A DNA stretch of 64,000 nucleotides from Intestinibacillus massiliensis (GCA_029267335.1 JAJUJC010000002.1:62001-126000), one strand, 5' to 3'; numbered from the stretch's first letter, positions 54,183-63,329 are shown. The notes: a model not told the origin generated them from the letters alone. Numbers and translations: made by a program.

Positions 54183-54911
54183 TTATCGGCCTCTCTCGAC
54201 CGGATTTTTCCCGTAAGCGTGTAAATAGTCTGCGGTGTACGCGCCGTCCGCATCACGCACGAGCAGCGGCGGCAGTACGAGCAGCCCTTCGCGACCGTCT
54301 TTCATCGCTTCGACGAGCACCGCGCTCGGCGCGTGCCCCGCGGTCTGCTGCACAAAGCGCAGCCGCTTGACGGTCAGCCCTGCCTGCGCGAGCGCGGCAA
54401 ACAGCGTGGCGAGCCGCTCCGGTCGGTACACGAGCGCGAACCTGCCCCGCTGCCGCAGCGCAAACGCCGCCGCCGCGCACAAACTGGCCAGCGTGTCCGC
54501 GCGCGCCTGCCGCGCGTGGGGCAGCGCACTGTGCGCTTTGCCCGCCGCAGGATCAAAATACGGCGGATTGCATACGACCGCGTCGAATGCGCCCGCGCGC
54601 AGCACCGTGTGCGCGTCGCGCGCGTCCGCCTGCACGACGGTCATGCGCGCTTCGAGCGCATTGAGCGCGATATTTTCCGCCGTCTGCGCGCATGCCGCCG
54701 GATCGAAATCGAGCGCGCACACGGTCGCCTCGCGGCTTTTGCCGAGCACGAGCAGCGCGAGCGTGCCCGCCCCACAGCCCAGATCGAGCACGCGCGCGCG
54801 GCGCGGAATGCGCGCGAAATCCGCGAGCAGCATGCTGTCCTGTCCGAGCGGAAACACGCCCGCGCCCACGCGCAGCCGCAGCCCGCCCGGCAGATATTCT
54901 TCGTGCGTCAT
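54183..54911 (-). CDS. TrmN6/YabB-type SAM-dependent methyltransferase
   Basis: A 242-residue N6-adenine methyltransferase: SAM motif VLDLGCGAGTLALLV (42-56) and catalytic NPPY (115-118). It resembles tRNA1(Val) A37-N6 methylase (TrmN6/YabB group). AGGAGG stands 8 bases before the ATG. A TGAGCATGCTCA palindrome pair lies 36-87 bases upstream, within and beside the probable promoter. Confidence 0.9.
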   Translation of the reverse strand: MTHEEYLPGGLRLRVGAGVFPLGQDSMLLADFARIPRRARVLDLGCGAGTLALLVLGKSREATVCALDFDPAACAQTAENIALNALEARMTVVQADARDAHTVLRAGAFDAVVCNPPYFDPAAGKAHSALPHARQARADTLASLCAAAAFALRQRGRFALVYRPERLATLFAALAQAGLTVKRLRFVQQTAGHAPSAVLVEAMKDGREGLLVLPPLLVRDADGAYTADYLHAYGKNPVERGR

Positions 54912-54945
54912 GTGTCCTCCTGTGTGTGCGGCCCGTCAAAACACA

Positions 54946-55000
54946 CTGAGCATGCTCAGAAAACCGCGCTTGTGATCAAACACGACTGAGCATGCTCAGT
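54946..55000. repeat. pair of TGAGCATGCTCA palindromes
   Basis: CTGAGCATGCTCAG (54946-54959) and ACTGAGCATGCTCAGT (54985-55000), centres 40 bp apart. The second fills the spacer of a minus-strand promoter-like pair TTGACT-N17-TTTGAT (54979-55007). The rest of this ~500-base gap (to 55280) shows no gene or clear motif. Confidence 0.6.
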
Positions 55001-55274
55001 CAATTTGCACACACAGGCATTGCTGCTGCGGCTGTTTTGCCCGGTTTTGGCAGAATCTTTGCTGTTTTTTATTATACCATAGATTCGGAGAAAAAACGGC
55101 TTTTTCCTGCCGTTTTCCGTCGGATTCTTTGGGAGATGCAGGCGGATGCGGCGCGGAACGTGCGACAACGCCGAAAAAGTGAAAAAATGCGTGAAATTTC
55201 CTGCGTTTTATCTTGCATTTATGTGGAAATGCGGGTAAAATAGGAAAATAGAAAGTATGCCCATTCCGGGTCTT

Positions 55275-55302
55275 TTGTCCATTCCTACAAAAAGAGTATA
55301 AA
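55275..55302 (+). promoter_or_regulatory. promoter of the nifS-iscU operon
   Basis: -35 TTGTCC (55275-55280), 16-base spacer, -10 TATAAA (55297-55302), ~107 bases before nifS. The spacer carries ATTCCTACAAAAAGAGTAT, similar in layout to Rrf2-family (IscR/CymR) sites. Confidence 0.45.
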
Positions 55303-55351
55303 ATATTCGGATTCCCGCATATTGCTTTCGTGCATTTTGAAGATTGAAATG

Positions 55352-55370
55352 TATACCCCGCAGGTGTATA
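55352..55370. promoter_or_regulatory. candidate Fe-S regulator operator upstream of nifS
   Basis: TATACCCCGCAGGTGTATA, an inverted repeat of 8-bp arms with one mismatch and 3-base centre, in the leader 39 bases before nifS. ATACC/GGTAT-type arms are usual for IscR-like regulators. Confidence 0.45.
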
Positions 55371-55408
55371 TTGAAGTTAGTAAAAGCCAACATAGGAGGC
55401 AATCAGTT

Positions 55409-56632
55409 ATGAAACCTTTGGTTTATGCAGATAATGCGGCGACAACGCCGATTTCCAAGAACGTATACAACGCCATGCAGCCGTGGCTGACCACGGGCTA
55501 CGGCAACCCGTCGAGCTGGATGTATGACACCGGCAAGCAGGCGGGCCGCGCCATGGACGAGGCGCGTGCACTCGTTGCCAAGGGCATCGGCTGCGACCCG
55601 TCCGAGATCATCTTCACGGGCGGCGGCTCGCAGGCGGACAACCTCGCCATCAAGGGCTTTATGGCGGGCGCGAGCGCCAAGGGCAGAAAGCACATCATCA
55701 CCTCGAAGATCGAGCACCATGCGGTGCTGTACACCTGCGAATATCTGGAATCGCAGGGCTATCGCGTCACTTATCTCGATGTCGACGCACAGGGTCATGT
55801 CGATCTCGACCAGCTGCGCCGCGAGATTTCCGAGGATACCGCCCTTGTTACCATCATGGCGGCGAACAACGAGATCGGCACGATCCAGCCGCTTGCAGAG
55901 ATCGCAAAGATCGCGCACGAAGCCGGTGCGGTGTTCCACACGGACGCGGTGCAGGCGGTCGGCCACATGGCGCTCGACGTGCGCGCGCTCGAGATTGACA
56001 TGCTCTCCCTGACTGCGCATAAGCTGCGCGGACCCAAGGGCATCGGCGCGCTGTATGTCAAGAAGGGCATTAAGCTCGTGCCGCTCGTGCACGGCGGCGG
56101 ACAGGAGCGCGGCATTATGTGCGGCACGGAGAACGTCGCGGGCATGGTCGGTCTGGGCGAAGCGGTACGCGATGCGACCGAGCGCCGCGAGGAGATCATG
56201 GCGTATGTACGCGGTCTGCGCGACCGTCTGGTCGAGGGCGTCATGAAGATCCCTTACACCCACTTTACCGGCGATCCGGTGAATCGTCTGCCGGGCACGG
56301 CGTCGTTCGTGTTCGAGGCGATCGAGGGCGAAGGTCTTATCATGCGTCTGAACGAGTACGGCATCTGCGGCTCGACCGGTTCGGCGTGCTCGACCGGCTC
56401 GCTCGACCCGTCCCATGTGCTCATGGCGATCGGTCTGCCGCATGAAATTGCGCATGGCAGCCTGCGTCTGACCCTCGGCGAGCAGAACACCGCGGAAGAG
56501 GTCGATTATATCATTGAAAAGCTGACCGAGGTCGTCGCAACGCTGCGTTCCATGAGCCCGGTTTGGGAGAACGGCGCGCCCAACCTGACCGCCGCGTCCG
56601 AGCTGACCGCACATACCCATCATCACCACTAA
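55409..56632 (+). CDS. cysteine desulfurase, NifS/IscS type
   Basis: A 407-residue PLP enzyme that takes sulfur from cysteine for Fe-S cluster assembly. The N-terminus VYADNAATTPIS, PLP lysine K205 in SLTAHKLRGPKGIG, and catalytic C327 in GSTGSACSTGS are present. The tail ends HTHHHH, a natural histidine cluster. TAGGAGG lies 9 bases before the ATG. iscU follows after 47 bases. This nifS-iscU pair with no iscR, sufBCD or hscAB nearby is common in Clostridia. Confidence 0.95.
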   Translation: MKPLVYADNAATTPISKNVYNAMQPWLTTGYGNPSSWMYDTGKQAGRAMDEARALVAKGIGCDPSEIIFTGGGSQADNLAIKGFMAGASAKGRKHIITSKIEHHAVLYTCEYLESQGYRVTYLDVDAQGHVDLDQLRREISEDTALVTIMAANNEIGTIQPLAEIAKIAHEAGAVFHTDAVQAVGHMALDVRALEIDMLSLTAHKLRGPKGIGALYVKKGIKLVPLVHGGGQERGIMCGTENVAGMVGLGEAVRDATERREEIMAYVRGLRDRLVEGVMKIPYTHFTGDPVNRLPGTASFVFEAIEGEGLIMRLNEYGICGSTGSACSTGSLDPSHVLMAIGLPHEIAHGSLRLTLGEQNTAEEVDYIIEKLTEVVATLRSMSPVWENGAPNLTAASELTAHTHHHH

Positions 56633-56679
56633 TTCAGTGTGTAAAACCCAACGGTTTATATAAAAAGGAGCATATTGAA

Positions 56680-57114
56680 ATGCAATACAGTGAAAAGGTA
56701 CTCGACCATTTCTCTCACCCCCGCAATGTGGGCGAGCTCGAGGACGCGAACGGCGTCGGTGAGGTCGGCAACGCCAAGTGCGGCGACATCATGAAGATTT
56801 ACCTCAAGGTATCGGACGACGGCATCATTGAGGACGTCAAGTTCAAGACCTTTGGCTGCGGCGCGGCGATCGCGACGAGCTCGATGGCGACCGAGATGGT
56901 CAAGGGCAAGACGCTTGAAGAAGCGCTCAAGCTGACCAACAAGGCGGTTGCGGAAGCGCTCGACGGTCTGCCGCCGGTCAAGATGCACTGCTCTGTCCTC
57001 GCGGAAGAAGCGCTGCGCAGCGCGATCGCGGACTACTACAAGCGTATGGGCAAGGACCCGCAGGAGATCCTCGGCTGTAGCTGCGACTGCGCAAACTGCG
57101 GCTGCGAACACTAA
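56680..57114 (+). CDS. iscU: Fe-S cluster scaffold protein IscU/NifU
   Basis: A 144-residue scaffold. The three ligand cysteines C34 (NAKCGD), C60 (TFGCGAAIATSS) and C104 (KMHCSVLAEEAL) are in place. The C-terminus adds GCSCDCANCGCEH, an extra Cys-rich tail not seen in E. coli IscU but frequent in clostridial NifU-type proteins. It receives sulfur from the desulfurase upstream. AAAAGGAG precedes the ATG by 9 bases. Confidence 0.94.
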   Translation: MQYSEKVLDHFSHPRNVGELEDANGVGEVGNAKCGDIMKIYLKVSDDGIIEDVKFKTFGCGAAIATSSMATEMVKGKTLEEALKLTNKAVAEALDGLPPVKMHCSVLAEEALRSAIADYYKRMGKDPQEILGCSCDCANCGCEH

Positions 57115-57115
57115 C

Positions 57116-57191
57116 GCCGCTCACAGCGGCAGGTAGTGTCAACGGCAGGCGGCTGAGCGCCGCTATTTCCGCCGTTGGGACGAGGGACGCG
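57116..57191 (+). repeat. dispersed repeat, left hairpin module (copy R8)
   Basis: GCCGCTCACAGCGGCAGGTA leads to a stem CAACGGC (57140-57146) / GCCGTTG (57171-57177) around GGCGGCTGAGCGCCGC, then GGGACGAGGGACGCGG. It matches R5 except that both stem arms differ together. It begins just after the iscU stop codon; weaker similarity may extend to 57260. Confidence 0.8.
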
Positions 57192-57277
57192 GTCGTGCGC
57201 GCATAAATCCCCCGCGCCGCGCGCGCCAGTACCCGCTCTGGTCCCGGGCATACTTCCCCAAAAAATTGCATACCATA

Positions 57278-57304
57278 GGGCAGATTGAAAAATCTGCCCT
57301 TTTG
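57278..57304 (+). terminator. terminator of the nifS-iscU operon
   Basis: Stem GGGCAGATT / AATCTGCCC with a 4-base loop, then TTTT. Confidence 0.88.
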
Positions 57305-57345
57305 GCGTATGCGCATCGCGTCTACGCATACGAATGGTGATTAAC

Positions 57346-60300
57346 ATGATAAAAATAACTGAAAGTATTACAAAGCTGCGCGCCTACCGCGAGGTCTATG
57401 ACGCGCTGCGGGCGCAAAACGGCGCGGTCGCAGCGGCGGGGCTGTCCCCCATCCACAAGGCGCATGTGCTTGCGGCGCTGCGTACCGAGACCTCGCGTCC
57501 GGTGTTCGTCATCACGGCGGACGAGCCGGCGGCGCAGCGGCTTGCGAGCGACCTGTCCGCGTTTTTGGAGCGTGAAACGCTGCGGCTGCCCTATCGCGAG
57601 CTGCTGTTCGTGCCTGCGGTCAGTGCGTCGCGCGGCGCGGAGCAGCAGCGCATGGCGGCGTTTTATCGCATGGGGCAGGGCGCGCCGGTTGTGGTCGCGT
57701 CCGCGGAAGCCGCGCTGCAAGCGTGCATCCCGCCGGACAAACTGGCGGACGCCGTGCTCACGCTCGAAACCGGCAAGGAATATGATCTGCGCGCGCTCGC
57801 CGACCGGCTGACGCGGGCGGGGTATTCGCGCGCCGTGCAGGTCGAGGGCGCGGGGCAGTTTGCGCTGCGCGGCGACCTGCTCGATCTCTATCCGCCGCAG
57901 GAGCGCGCGCCCGTGCGTGTCGAGTTCTTCGGGGACGAGGTCGACACGATGCATTATTTCGATGTCGGCACGCAGCGGCGCGGGGACGCGCTCGATACGC
58001 TACTGTGTCTGCCGTGCGCGGAGGCGCTCCCCCATCTGGCGCAGGGCGGCGCGGCGGGCTGCGCCGAAGTGCTTGAAAACCTGCTGAAAAGCCGCAAGAA
58101 AAAGCATCCTGACCTTGAAAAACATGTGAAAAATGACATTGAGCGGCTGCGTGACGACGGTACGCTGCCTGCCGGCGATAAATATCTGCCGCTGCTTTAC
58201 CCGCAAGGCGCGACCGCGCTCGATCATATGCCCGCGGACACGCTGTTTTGCATCGACGACACGCCGCGCGTGCGCGAGGCGGCGCAGGGCTTTGCGCTGC
58301 GGGTGCAGCAGGATGTCGAAGCGCTCGTCGAGCGCGGCGAGCTGTCGGGCGAAGTGCCGCTCGGATATGCATATAGTTTTGCACAGCTTGTGGAAAAGCT
58401 CGCGCCGCGCACGCCGCTGCTGCTCGATACCTTCCTGAGCACCGCACCCGGACTCGCGCTCGGCGCGGTCGTCAACTTCACGGCAAACCAGATGAACGCT
58501 TACGGCGGCAATCTCGACATGGCGGCGGCGGATATTTCGCTCTATGCCGGACAGGGGCGCAGCGTGGTCATGCTGTGCGGCAGCGCGCTGCGCTGTAAAA
58601 ATATGTATGAGACGCTGCGCGACGCGGGGGTCGCGTGCGCGGTCGCGGACGGTGTGCCGGTCGGCGGGCGCGTGAACATCATGGAGGGCGCGCTGTCGGC
58701 GGGCTTTGAGTATCCCGAAATCGGACTGGTCGTCATGACCGAGGGACAGGTGCTTGCGCGCCGCCGCGCACCTGTCAAGACCCGCAAAAAATCCGGCAGA
58801 GACCGCGTGCAGAGCTACACCGACCTTGTGCCCGGCGATCTGGTCGTGCACGAGCATCACGGTGTCGGCCGTTTTGTCGGCATGGAACGCGTGACGGTCG
58901 ACGGCGCGGCGCGCGATTTTGTTAAGATCGCGTTCGCGGGTACAGATTTCCTGTACGTCCCCGCGACGAACCTCGATCTGATCTCCAAATACATCGGCGG
59001 GGGCGGCGATCCGGAAAAAACGCGGCTCAATAAGCTCGGCGGTGCGGAATGGTCCAAGGCGCGCTCGCGTGCCAAGGCGGCAGCCCGGGAGCTTGCTGAG
59101 GGGCTCATCAAGCTGTACGCCGAGCGCGCGCAGCTGACCGGCTTCGCGTTTCCCGCGGACGACGACTGGCAGCGCGAGTTTGAGGACGCATTCCCCTACG
59201 ACGAGACCGACGATCAGCTCAAATGCATCGAGGAGATCAAGCGCGACATGCAGTCGCCCCGCCCGATGGAGCGTTTGCTGTGCGGCGACGTGGGCTTCGG
59301 CAAGACCGAGGTCGCGCTGCGCGCCATTATGAAGTGCGTGCTCGCGGGCAAGCAGGCGGCGATCCTCGTGCCCACCACCGTGCTCGCGCGGCAGCACTAT
59401 CTGACCTGTTTGGAGCGCTTCAAGGGCTATCCGATGCAGATCGAGCTGCTTTCGCGCTACAAAACGACCTCTGAGCAAAAAAAGATCCTCGAGAAACTGC
59501 GCATGGGCACGCTCGACCTCATCATCGGCACGCACAAGCTGTTCCGCAAGGACCTGAAATTCCGCGATCTCGGGCTGCTCGTCGTCGATGAGGAGCAGCG
59601 TTTCGGCGTGGGGCATAAGGAAAAGCTCAAGGAGCTGTCCAAGCAGGTCGATGTGCTCACGCTGTCGGCAACGCCCATCCCGCGCACGCTCGGCATGGCG
59701 CTGTCCGGCATCCGCGACATGTCGGTCATTGAGGAGCCGCCGCACGATCGTCATCCCGTGCAGACCTACGTCGTCGAGTATTCCGACGCGATCGTGGATG
59801 ACGCGATGCGGCGCGAGCTGTCGCGCGGCGGACAGGTCTATTATCTGCACAATCGCGTGGAAAGCATCGACCGCACGGCGGCGCGCATTCAGAAGGTGTT
59901 CCCCGACGCGCGCGTCGGCGTGGGACACGGCAAAATGAGCCAGCGCGAGCTGGGAAACGTCATGAGCGCGATGAGCGACGGCGAGATCGACATTCTCGTG
60001 TGCACGACCATCATCGAAACCGGCATCGACATCCCGAACGCGAACACGCTCATTGTCGAGGACGCGGACAATATGGGTCTGGCACAGCTTCATCAGCTGC
60101 GCGGGCGCGTCGGCCGCTCGAGCCGCCATGCGTTTGCCTATCTGACCTTCCGCCACGGCAAGGTGCTCAGCGAGATCGCGCAGAAGCGTCTGTCCGCGGT
60201 GCGCGAGTTCGCGGAGTTCGGTTCGGGCTTCAAGATCGCGATGCGCGACCTCGAGATCCGCGGCGCGGGCAATGTGCTCGGCCCGGAGCAGTCCGGCCAC

Positions 60301-60846
60301 ATGATGTCGGTCGGCTACGACCTCTATCTCAAGCTGCTGGAGGAAGCGGTCATTGAGGAGCAGGGCGGCACGCCGCAGCGCCGCGTGGAGACCGCTGCCG
60401 ATCTCACGGTATCCGCGAACATCCCCGACCGCTATGTGGCGGACGCGGGACAGCGTGTCGACCTCTACCGCCGCATCGCGCTCATCCGCGATGAGGAACA
60501 GCGCGCCGACCTGCTCGATGAGCTGATCGACCGCTTCGGAGAGCCGCCGGAGGAGACCGTCGCGCTGCTTGACATCGCGCTGCTGCGCGCATTGGCGAGT
60601 GCACAGGGCATTGTGGAGCTCAAGCAGAGCGAGGGACGGCTGCTGCTGACCTGGGAAAAGGCGGACTTCGCGCGGCTGAGCGCCCTGTGCGGCACGCCGG
60701 ACTATCGCGGGCGGCTGCTGCTCAACGTCGGTGCGCAGCCCTATGTGTCGCTGCGGCTCAATAAGGGCGAGACCGCGCTCGGCATGGCAAAAACACTGGT
60801 CACGCTTTATGCGGATACAGATACTGACAAACGTGAGGAGAAATGA
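57346..60846 (+). CDS. mfd: transcription-repair coupling factor
   Basis: A 1166-residue DNA translocase that removes stalled RNA polymerase and recruits UvrA. The N-terminal UvrB-like modules (1-350) are followed by the RNAP-interacting domain (LVPGDLVVHEHHGVGRFVGMERVT, ~480-550), RecG-like helicase motifs (GDVGFGKTEVALRA, VVDEEQRFGVGHKE, TIIETGIDIPNANT, QLRGRVGRSSR) and the C-terminal TRCF domain. The ATG at 57346 follows GGTGA; the ATG at 57334 has no SD. Length equals the Firmicute norm. Confidence 0.96.
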   Translation: MIKITESITKLRAYREVYDALRAQNGAVAAAGLSPIHKAHVLAALRTETSRPVFVITADEPAAQRLASDLSAFLERETLRLPYRELLFVPAVSASRGAEQQRMAAFYRMGQGAPVVVASAEAALQACIPPDKLADAVLTLETGKEYDLRALADRLTRAGYSRAVQVEGAGQFALRGDLLDLYPPQERAPVRVEFFGDEVDTMHYFDVGTQRRGDALDTLLCLPCAEALPHLAQGGAAGCAEVLENLLKSRKKKHPDLEKHVKNDIERLRDDGTLPAGDKYLPLLYPQGATALDHMPADTLFCIDDTPRVREAAQGFALRVQQDVEALVERGELSGEVPLGYAYSFAQLVEKLAPRTPLLLDTFLSTAPGLALGAVVNFTANQMNAYGGNLDMAAADISLYAGQGRSVVMLCGSALRCKNMYETLRDAGVACAVADGVPVGGRVNIMEGALSAGFEYPEIGLVVMTEGQVLARRRAPVKTRKKSGRDRVQSYTDLVPGDLVVHEHHGVGRFVGMERVTVDGAARDFVKIAFAGTDFLYVPATNLDLISKYIGGGGDPEKTRLNKLGGAEWSKARSRAKAAARELAEGLIKLYAERAQLTGFAFPADDDWQREFEDAFPYDETDDQLKCIEEIKRDMQSPRPMERLLCGDVGFGKTEVALRAIMKCVLAGKQAAILVPTTVLARQHYLTCLERFKGYPMQIELLSRYKTTSEQKKILEKLRMGTLDLIIGTHKLFRKDLKFRDLGLLVVDEEQRFGVGHKEKLKELSKQVDVLTLSATPIPRTLGMALSGIRDMSVIEEPPHDRHPVQTYVVEYSDAIVDDAMRRELSRGGQVYYLHNRVESIDRTAARIQKVFPDARVGVGHGKMSQRELGNVMSAMSDGEIDILVCTTIIETGIDIPNANTLIVEDADNMGLAQLHQLRGRVGRSSRHAFAYLTFRHGKVLSEIAQKRLSAVREFAEFGSGFKIAMRDLEIRGAGNVLGPEQSGHMMSVGYDLYLKLLEEAVIEEQGGTPQRRVETAADLTVSANIPDRYVADAGQRVDLYRRIALIRDEEQRADLLDELIDRFGEPPEETVALLDIALLRALASAQGIVELKQSEGRLLLTWEKADFARLSALCGTPDYRGRLLLNVGAQPYVSLRLNKGETALGMAKTLVTLYADTDTDKREEK

Positions 60847-60849
60847 ACG

Positions 60850-61344
60850 ATGTTTCGAAAAATGCGACGCTTTAAGCAGGAACTGAGCCGCGAGGATTGT
60901 GAAAAGCTGCTGTGCGCTGCGACCTCGGGCGTGCTCGCGGTCGATGGCGACGACGGCTACCCCTATGCCGTACCGCTCAACTATTATTATGAGGACGGCA
61001 CGCTGATTTTCCACACCGCGCAGGACGGGCACAAGATGGATGCGCTTGCGCGCAATCCCAAGGCGTCGTTTTGCGTCATCGCGCGCGACGATATTGTGCC
61101 GGAGAAGTACACGAGCTATTTTGAGAGCGTGATCGCGTTCGGGCATGTGCGTAAGATCGAGGAGCTGGACGAAAAGCGGATGTGGTTTGAAAAGCTCGCC
61201 GCGAAATATTCGCCCGACCAGGTCGAGGGTCGCGCGCACGAGGTCGAGCGCATGCTCAATATCGTGTGTTTGCTCGCGCTCGACATCGAGCATCTGTCGG
61301 GCAAGGAATCCATCGAACTCACGCGAAACCGCCCGCAGGCATAA
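60850..61344 (+). CDS. NimA-like pyridoxamine 5'-phosphate oxidase family protein
   Basis: A 164-residue split-barrel flavoprotein: MRRFKQELSREDCEKLLCAATSGVLAVDGDDGYPYAVPLNYYYEDGTLIFHTAQDGHKMDAL matches the NimA/PF12900 group, which binds FMN or haem and includes nitroimidazole-resistance proteins. A redox or detoxifying role is likely; drug resistance is not implied. It follows the mfd stop by 3 bases and probably shares its mRNA. Confidence 0.88.
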   Translation: MFRKMRRFKQELSREDCEKLLCAATSGVLAVDGDDGYPYAVPLNYYYEDGTLIFHTAQDGHKMDALARNPKASFCVIARDDIVPEKYTSYFESVIAFGHVRKIEELDEKRMWFEKLAAKYSPDQVEGRAHEVERMLNIVCLLALDIEHLSGKESIELTRNRPQA

Positions 61345-61347
61345 GAC

Positions 61348-61381
61348 AAAAGCCGCAAAGCACATGCTTTGCGGCTTTTTT
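61348..61381 (+). terminator. terminator after mfd and the flavoprotein gene
   Basis: Perfect stem AAAAGCCGCAAAGC / GCTTTGCGGCTTTT with a 4-base loop and T tract. Confidence 0.93.
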
Positions 61382-61390
61382 GTTCAGCGA

Positions 61391-61541
61391 CCGGACAGAC
61401 AAATGTCGATTCCGGGCGGACCCCTCGCCAGGGCGAGCATTGTCGCCTGCGGGCGGGACGAGAAAAAACTGAGCGCCCCGCATCCCCCGTGCCAACGGCG
61501 GAAATAGCGGCGCGCAGCCGCCCGCCGTTGACATCACCTGC
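61391..61541 (-). repeat. dispersed repeat, inverted copy (R9)
   Basis: Read on the minus strand it has the stem CAACGGC / GCCGTTG (61524-61530 and 61493-61499) around GGCGGCTGCGCGCCGC, then the middle module CTCGTCCCGCCCGCAGGCGA with CGCCCTGGCGAGG, and the right part CGGAATCGACATTTGTCTGT. Orientation is opposite to R5 and R8. It lies next to the stop codon of the stalk-domain gene. Confidence 0.78.
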
Positions 61542-61553
61542 CCCGGTGCGGGG

Positions 61554-62912
61554 CTAGGGGACGATGGTGCCCGTGGGGCGACGGGCGGGCGCGGCGGACG
61601 CGGGCGCGCTCGTTTCGGTCAGCGACGCGGTCAGGTGATAGCTTGCGCTCGCGATGTCGAGCGATGCGGTCATGCCCGCCGCATTGCGCGTGATCGTGTT
61701 CGACAGCACGGTCACGCCGTTTTGTGCCACGGTGTGCGTGCTCTTGGCAGCAGTGAACGCGCCTGCCGCGTCGGTCGTGAGCATCAGCGTGCGGGTGTCG
61801 GTCGCGCCGTCTGCTGTGGTCGCGGTCGCAGTCACGCCGATGCCGCCCTGGGCGGCGGTGAACGCGCTGTCGCGATAGGGCGCGCGCAGCGCGGTGAGCG
61901 CGGTCGTGAACGTTCCGACATTGTCGGCAGCGGCGTGCGTGATGCTGCTGCCCGCCGCTGCGCCGGTCGTGTACTGCGCAAAGCTGTGGCGCATAAGTCC
62001 GGTCAGTGCACTTTCGGTCAGCTTGCCGCCGGACAGCGCACGCAGCGCAGGGTCAAGCGGCAGACGCACCCATGCGCCGTTCGGCACGCCAAAATCGGTG
62101 AGCGGACCTTTGAGATAGAGTGCGCTGTCCGGACGGCTGATGACGCAGGAATACGTCGCGTTTTGCAGCTGTGAGAGCAGGTTTGCCACGCCCTCGGATA
62201 CCGCGTCGCTGTCCTGCGCGAGCGCGGAAGTCAGCGCGGCGATGTCGGTCGTAACCTGAATGTCAAGCGCCGCTGAGGTCGTATCGCGCGTGCCGGAATA
62301 GTTCACTTTCATAGGCACGGCGAAGTCGCCATTCGCCGCGTGCACCGTGTAGAGCACGCTCAGTGTGCCCGACACCGCGCGGCTGTCCGTGGGTGCGAGC
62401 AGCGCAAGATAGCGATCCATCACCGTGAAATCGTTCGTGTTCACCGCGCCGCGCTTTGCCGCATCCACGATGACCACCGTGCGCGCTGCGGCATCCCAAC
62501 CCACATTCGCGCCGAACGCCTGCGCCGCAAAGCGCACGGGCACATAGGTGCGCCCGTTTTCGAGGAAGCTCTTCGCGTCGGTCACGGCGGCGCGGGTCTC
62601 GCCCTGCTCGGTGACGGTCACGGTCTTTTGCCCGATGACAAGCTGCACGGCTGTGCCGTCCCGCGTCGCAGACACGGTCTGGGTTTTGGCGTCCCAGCCG
62701 ACCGTCGCGCCCATCGCCTCAAAGATCGCGCGCAGCGGCACATAGGTGCGTCCGCCGCGCAGCAGCGGCTGTCCCCCCGCTGCGGTAAATTGCAGCGCCG
62801 TGCCGTCGACCGTGACCGCGATTGTATTCGCGGCGAACGCGGCAGGCGCACTCATGCCGAGCAGCGCCGTACTCAAAAGCACGGCGAGCAGCCGCGAAAT
62901 CATCCTTTTCAT
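61554..62912 (-). CDS. exported stalk-domain (copper amine oxidase N-like) protein
   Basis: A 452-residue protein with signal peptide RMISRLLAVLLSTALLGMSAPAAFAAN and two stalk-domain repeats: GGRTYVPLRAIFEAMGATVGWDAKTQTVSA (~53-82) and NGRTYVPVRFAAQAFGANVGWDAAARTVVIVD (~122-153). The rest (155-440) is Ala/Thr-rich with no recognised domain. Stalk domains are common on the surface of Clostridia and may bind cell-wall sugars. A TTGGAAA-N5-TTTCCAA hairpin lies in its leader. Confidence 0.85.
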   Translation of the reverse strand: MKRMISRLLAVLLSTALLGMSAPAAFAANTIAVTVDGTALQFTAAGGQPLLRGGRTYVPLRAIFEAMGATVGWDAKTQTVSATRDGTAVQLVIGQKTVTVTEQGETRAAVTDAKSFLENGRTYVPVRFAAQAFGANVGWDAAARTVVIVDAAKRGAVNTNDFTVMDRYLALLAPTDSRAVSGTLSVLYTVHAANGDFAVPMKVNYSGTRDTTSAALDIQVTTDIAALTSALAQDSDAVSEGVANLLSQLQNATYSCVISRPDSALYLKGPLTDFGVPNGAWVRLPLDPALRALSGGKLTESALTGLMRHSFAQYTTGAAAGSSITHAAADNVGTFTTALTALRAPYRDSAFTAAQGGIGVTATATTADGATDTRTLMLTTDAAGAFTAAKSTHTVAQNGVTVLSNTITRNAAGMTASLDIASASYHLTASLTETSAPASAAPARRPTGTIVP

Positions 62913-62933
62913 ATGTTCCCACTCCTTATTCTT

Positions 62934-62952
62934 TTGGAAATACTCTTTCCAA
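62934..62952. promoter_or_regulatory. inverted repeat in the leader of the stalk-domain gene
   Basis: Perfect arms TTGGAAA (62934-62940) and TTTCCAA (62946-62952) separated by 5 bases, 22 bases before the start codon and next to the SD, so it may be an mRNA hairpin or operator. Confidence 0.4.
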
Positions 62953-63037
62953 TAAGACTATCACATCGGCACGCAAAGCACAATGCCCGCCTGTCGCCAA
63001 AACCTTCGTTTTTTCTTCACATAAGGTTCACAAACCG

Positions 63038-63190
63038 TTCACAACTGGGTCGTTTCGCGGTAGTATACTGAGTACATCAACAAGAGATTGTTGATAAAGA
63101 AGATATGTCGGTATCTTTTCGTTTCTCTTTACCCCCCTAAGTTTTATAAAAACAGCAAAGGACGTCCATCCCCCGGATGTCCTTTGCTGT
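63038..63190 (+). ncRNA. candidate orphan structured transcript
   Basis: -35 TTCACA (63038-63043), 17 bases, -10 TAGTAT (63061-63066). From a start near 63073 come a hairpin ATCAACAA-GAGA-TTGTTGAT (63076-63095) and a 16-bp stem at 63152-63190 whose arms ACAGCAAAGGAC.TCC pair around a 7-base loop. No gene with an SD lies inside. It could be a small RNA, or a regulated leader of the ZIP gene 190 bases on. No known RNA family is recognised. Confidence 0.4.
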
Positions 63191-63329
63191 GAACCCCCAC
63201 TTTTTTCTACCTTTTTTTCTCTTTTGACACCGCGTTTTCGGACGCAGGGCTGTTTTTCGGAACTACATCGAAAAGCAGCCCTTTTTTCTGCGCAAAAGAC
63301 GCGTAATTTCCCATAGGCGTACGGCGCAT

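Noticed and set aside
58000-61365. An 1121-codon open frame antisense to mfd and the flavoprotein gene
   Set aside because: Same cause; mfd is unequivocal and the antisense translation shows no recognisable motif.
61391-61541. Repeat R9 as part of the stalk-domain gene
   Set aside because: The stop codon of that gene is at 61554-61556, just outside the repeat, so the protein is not altered.
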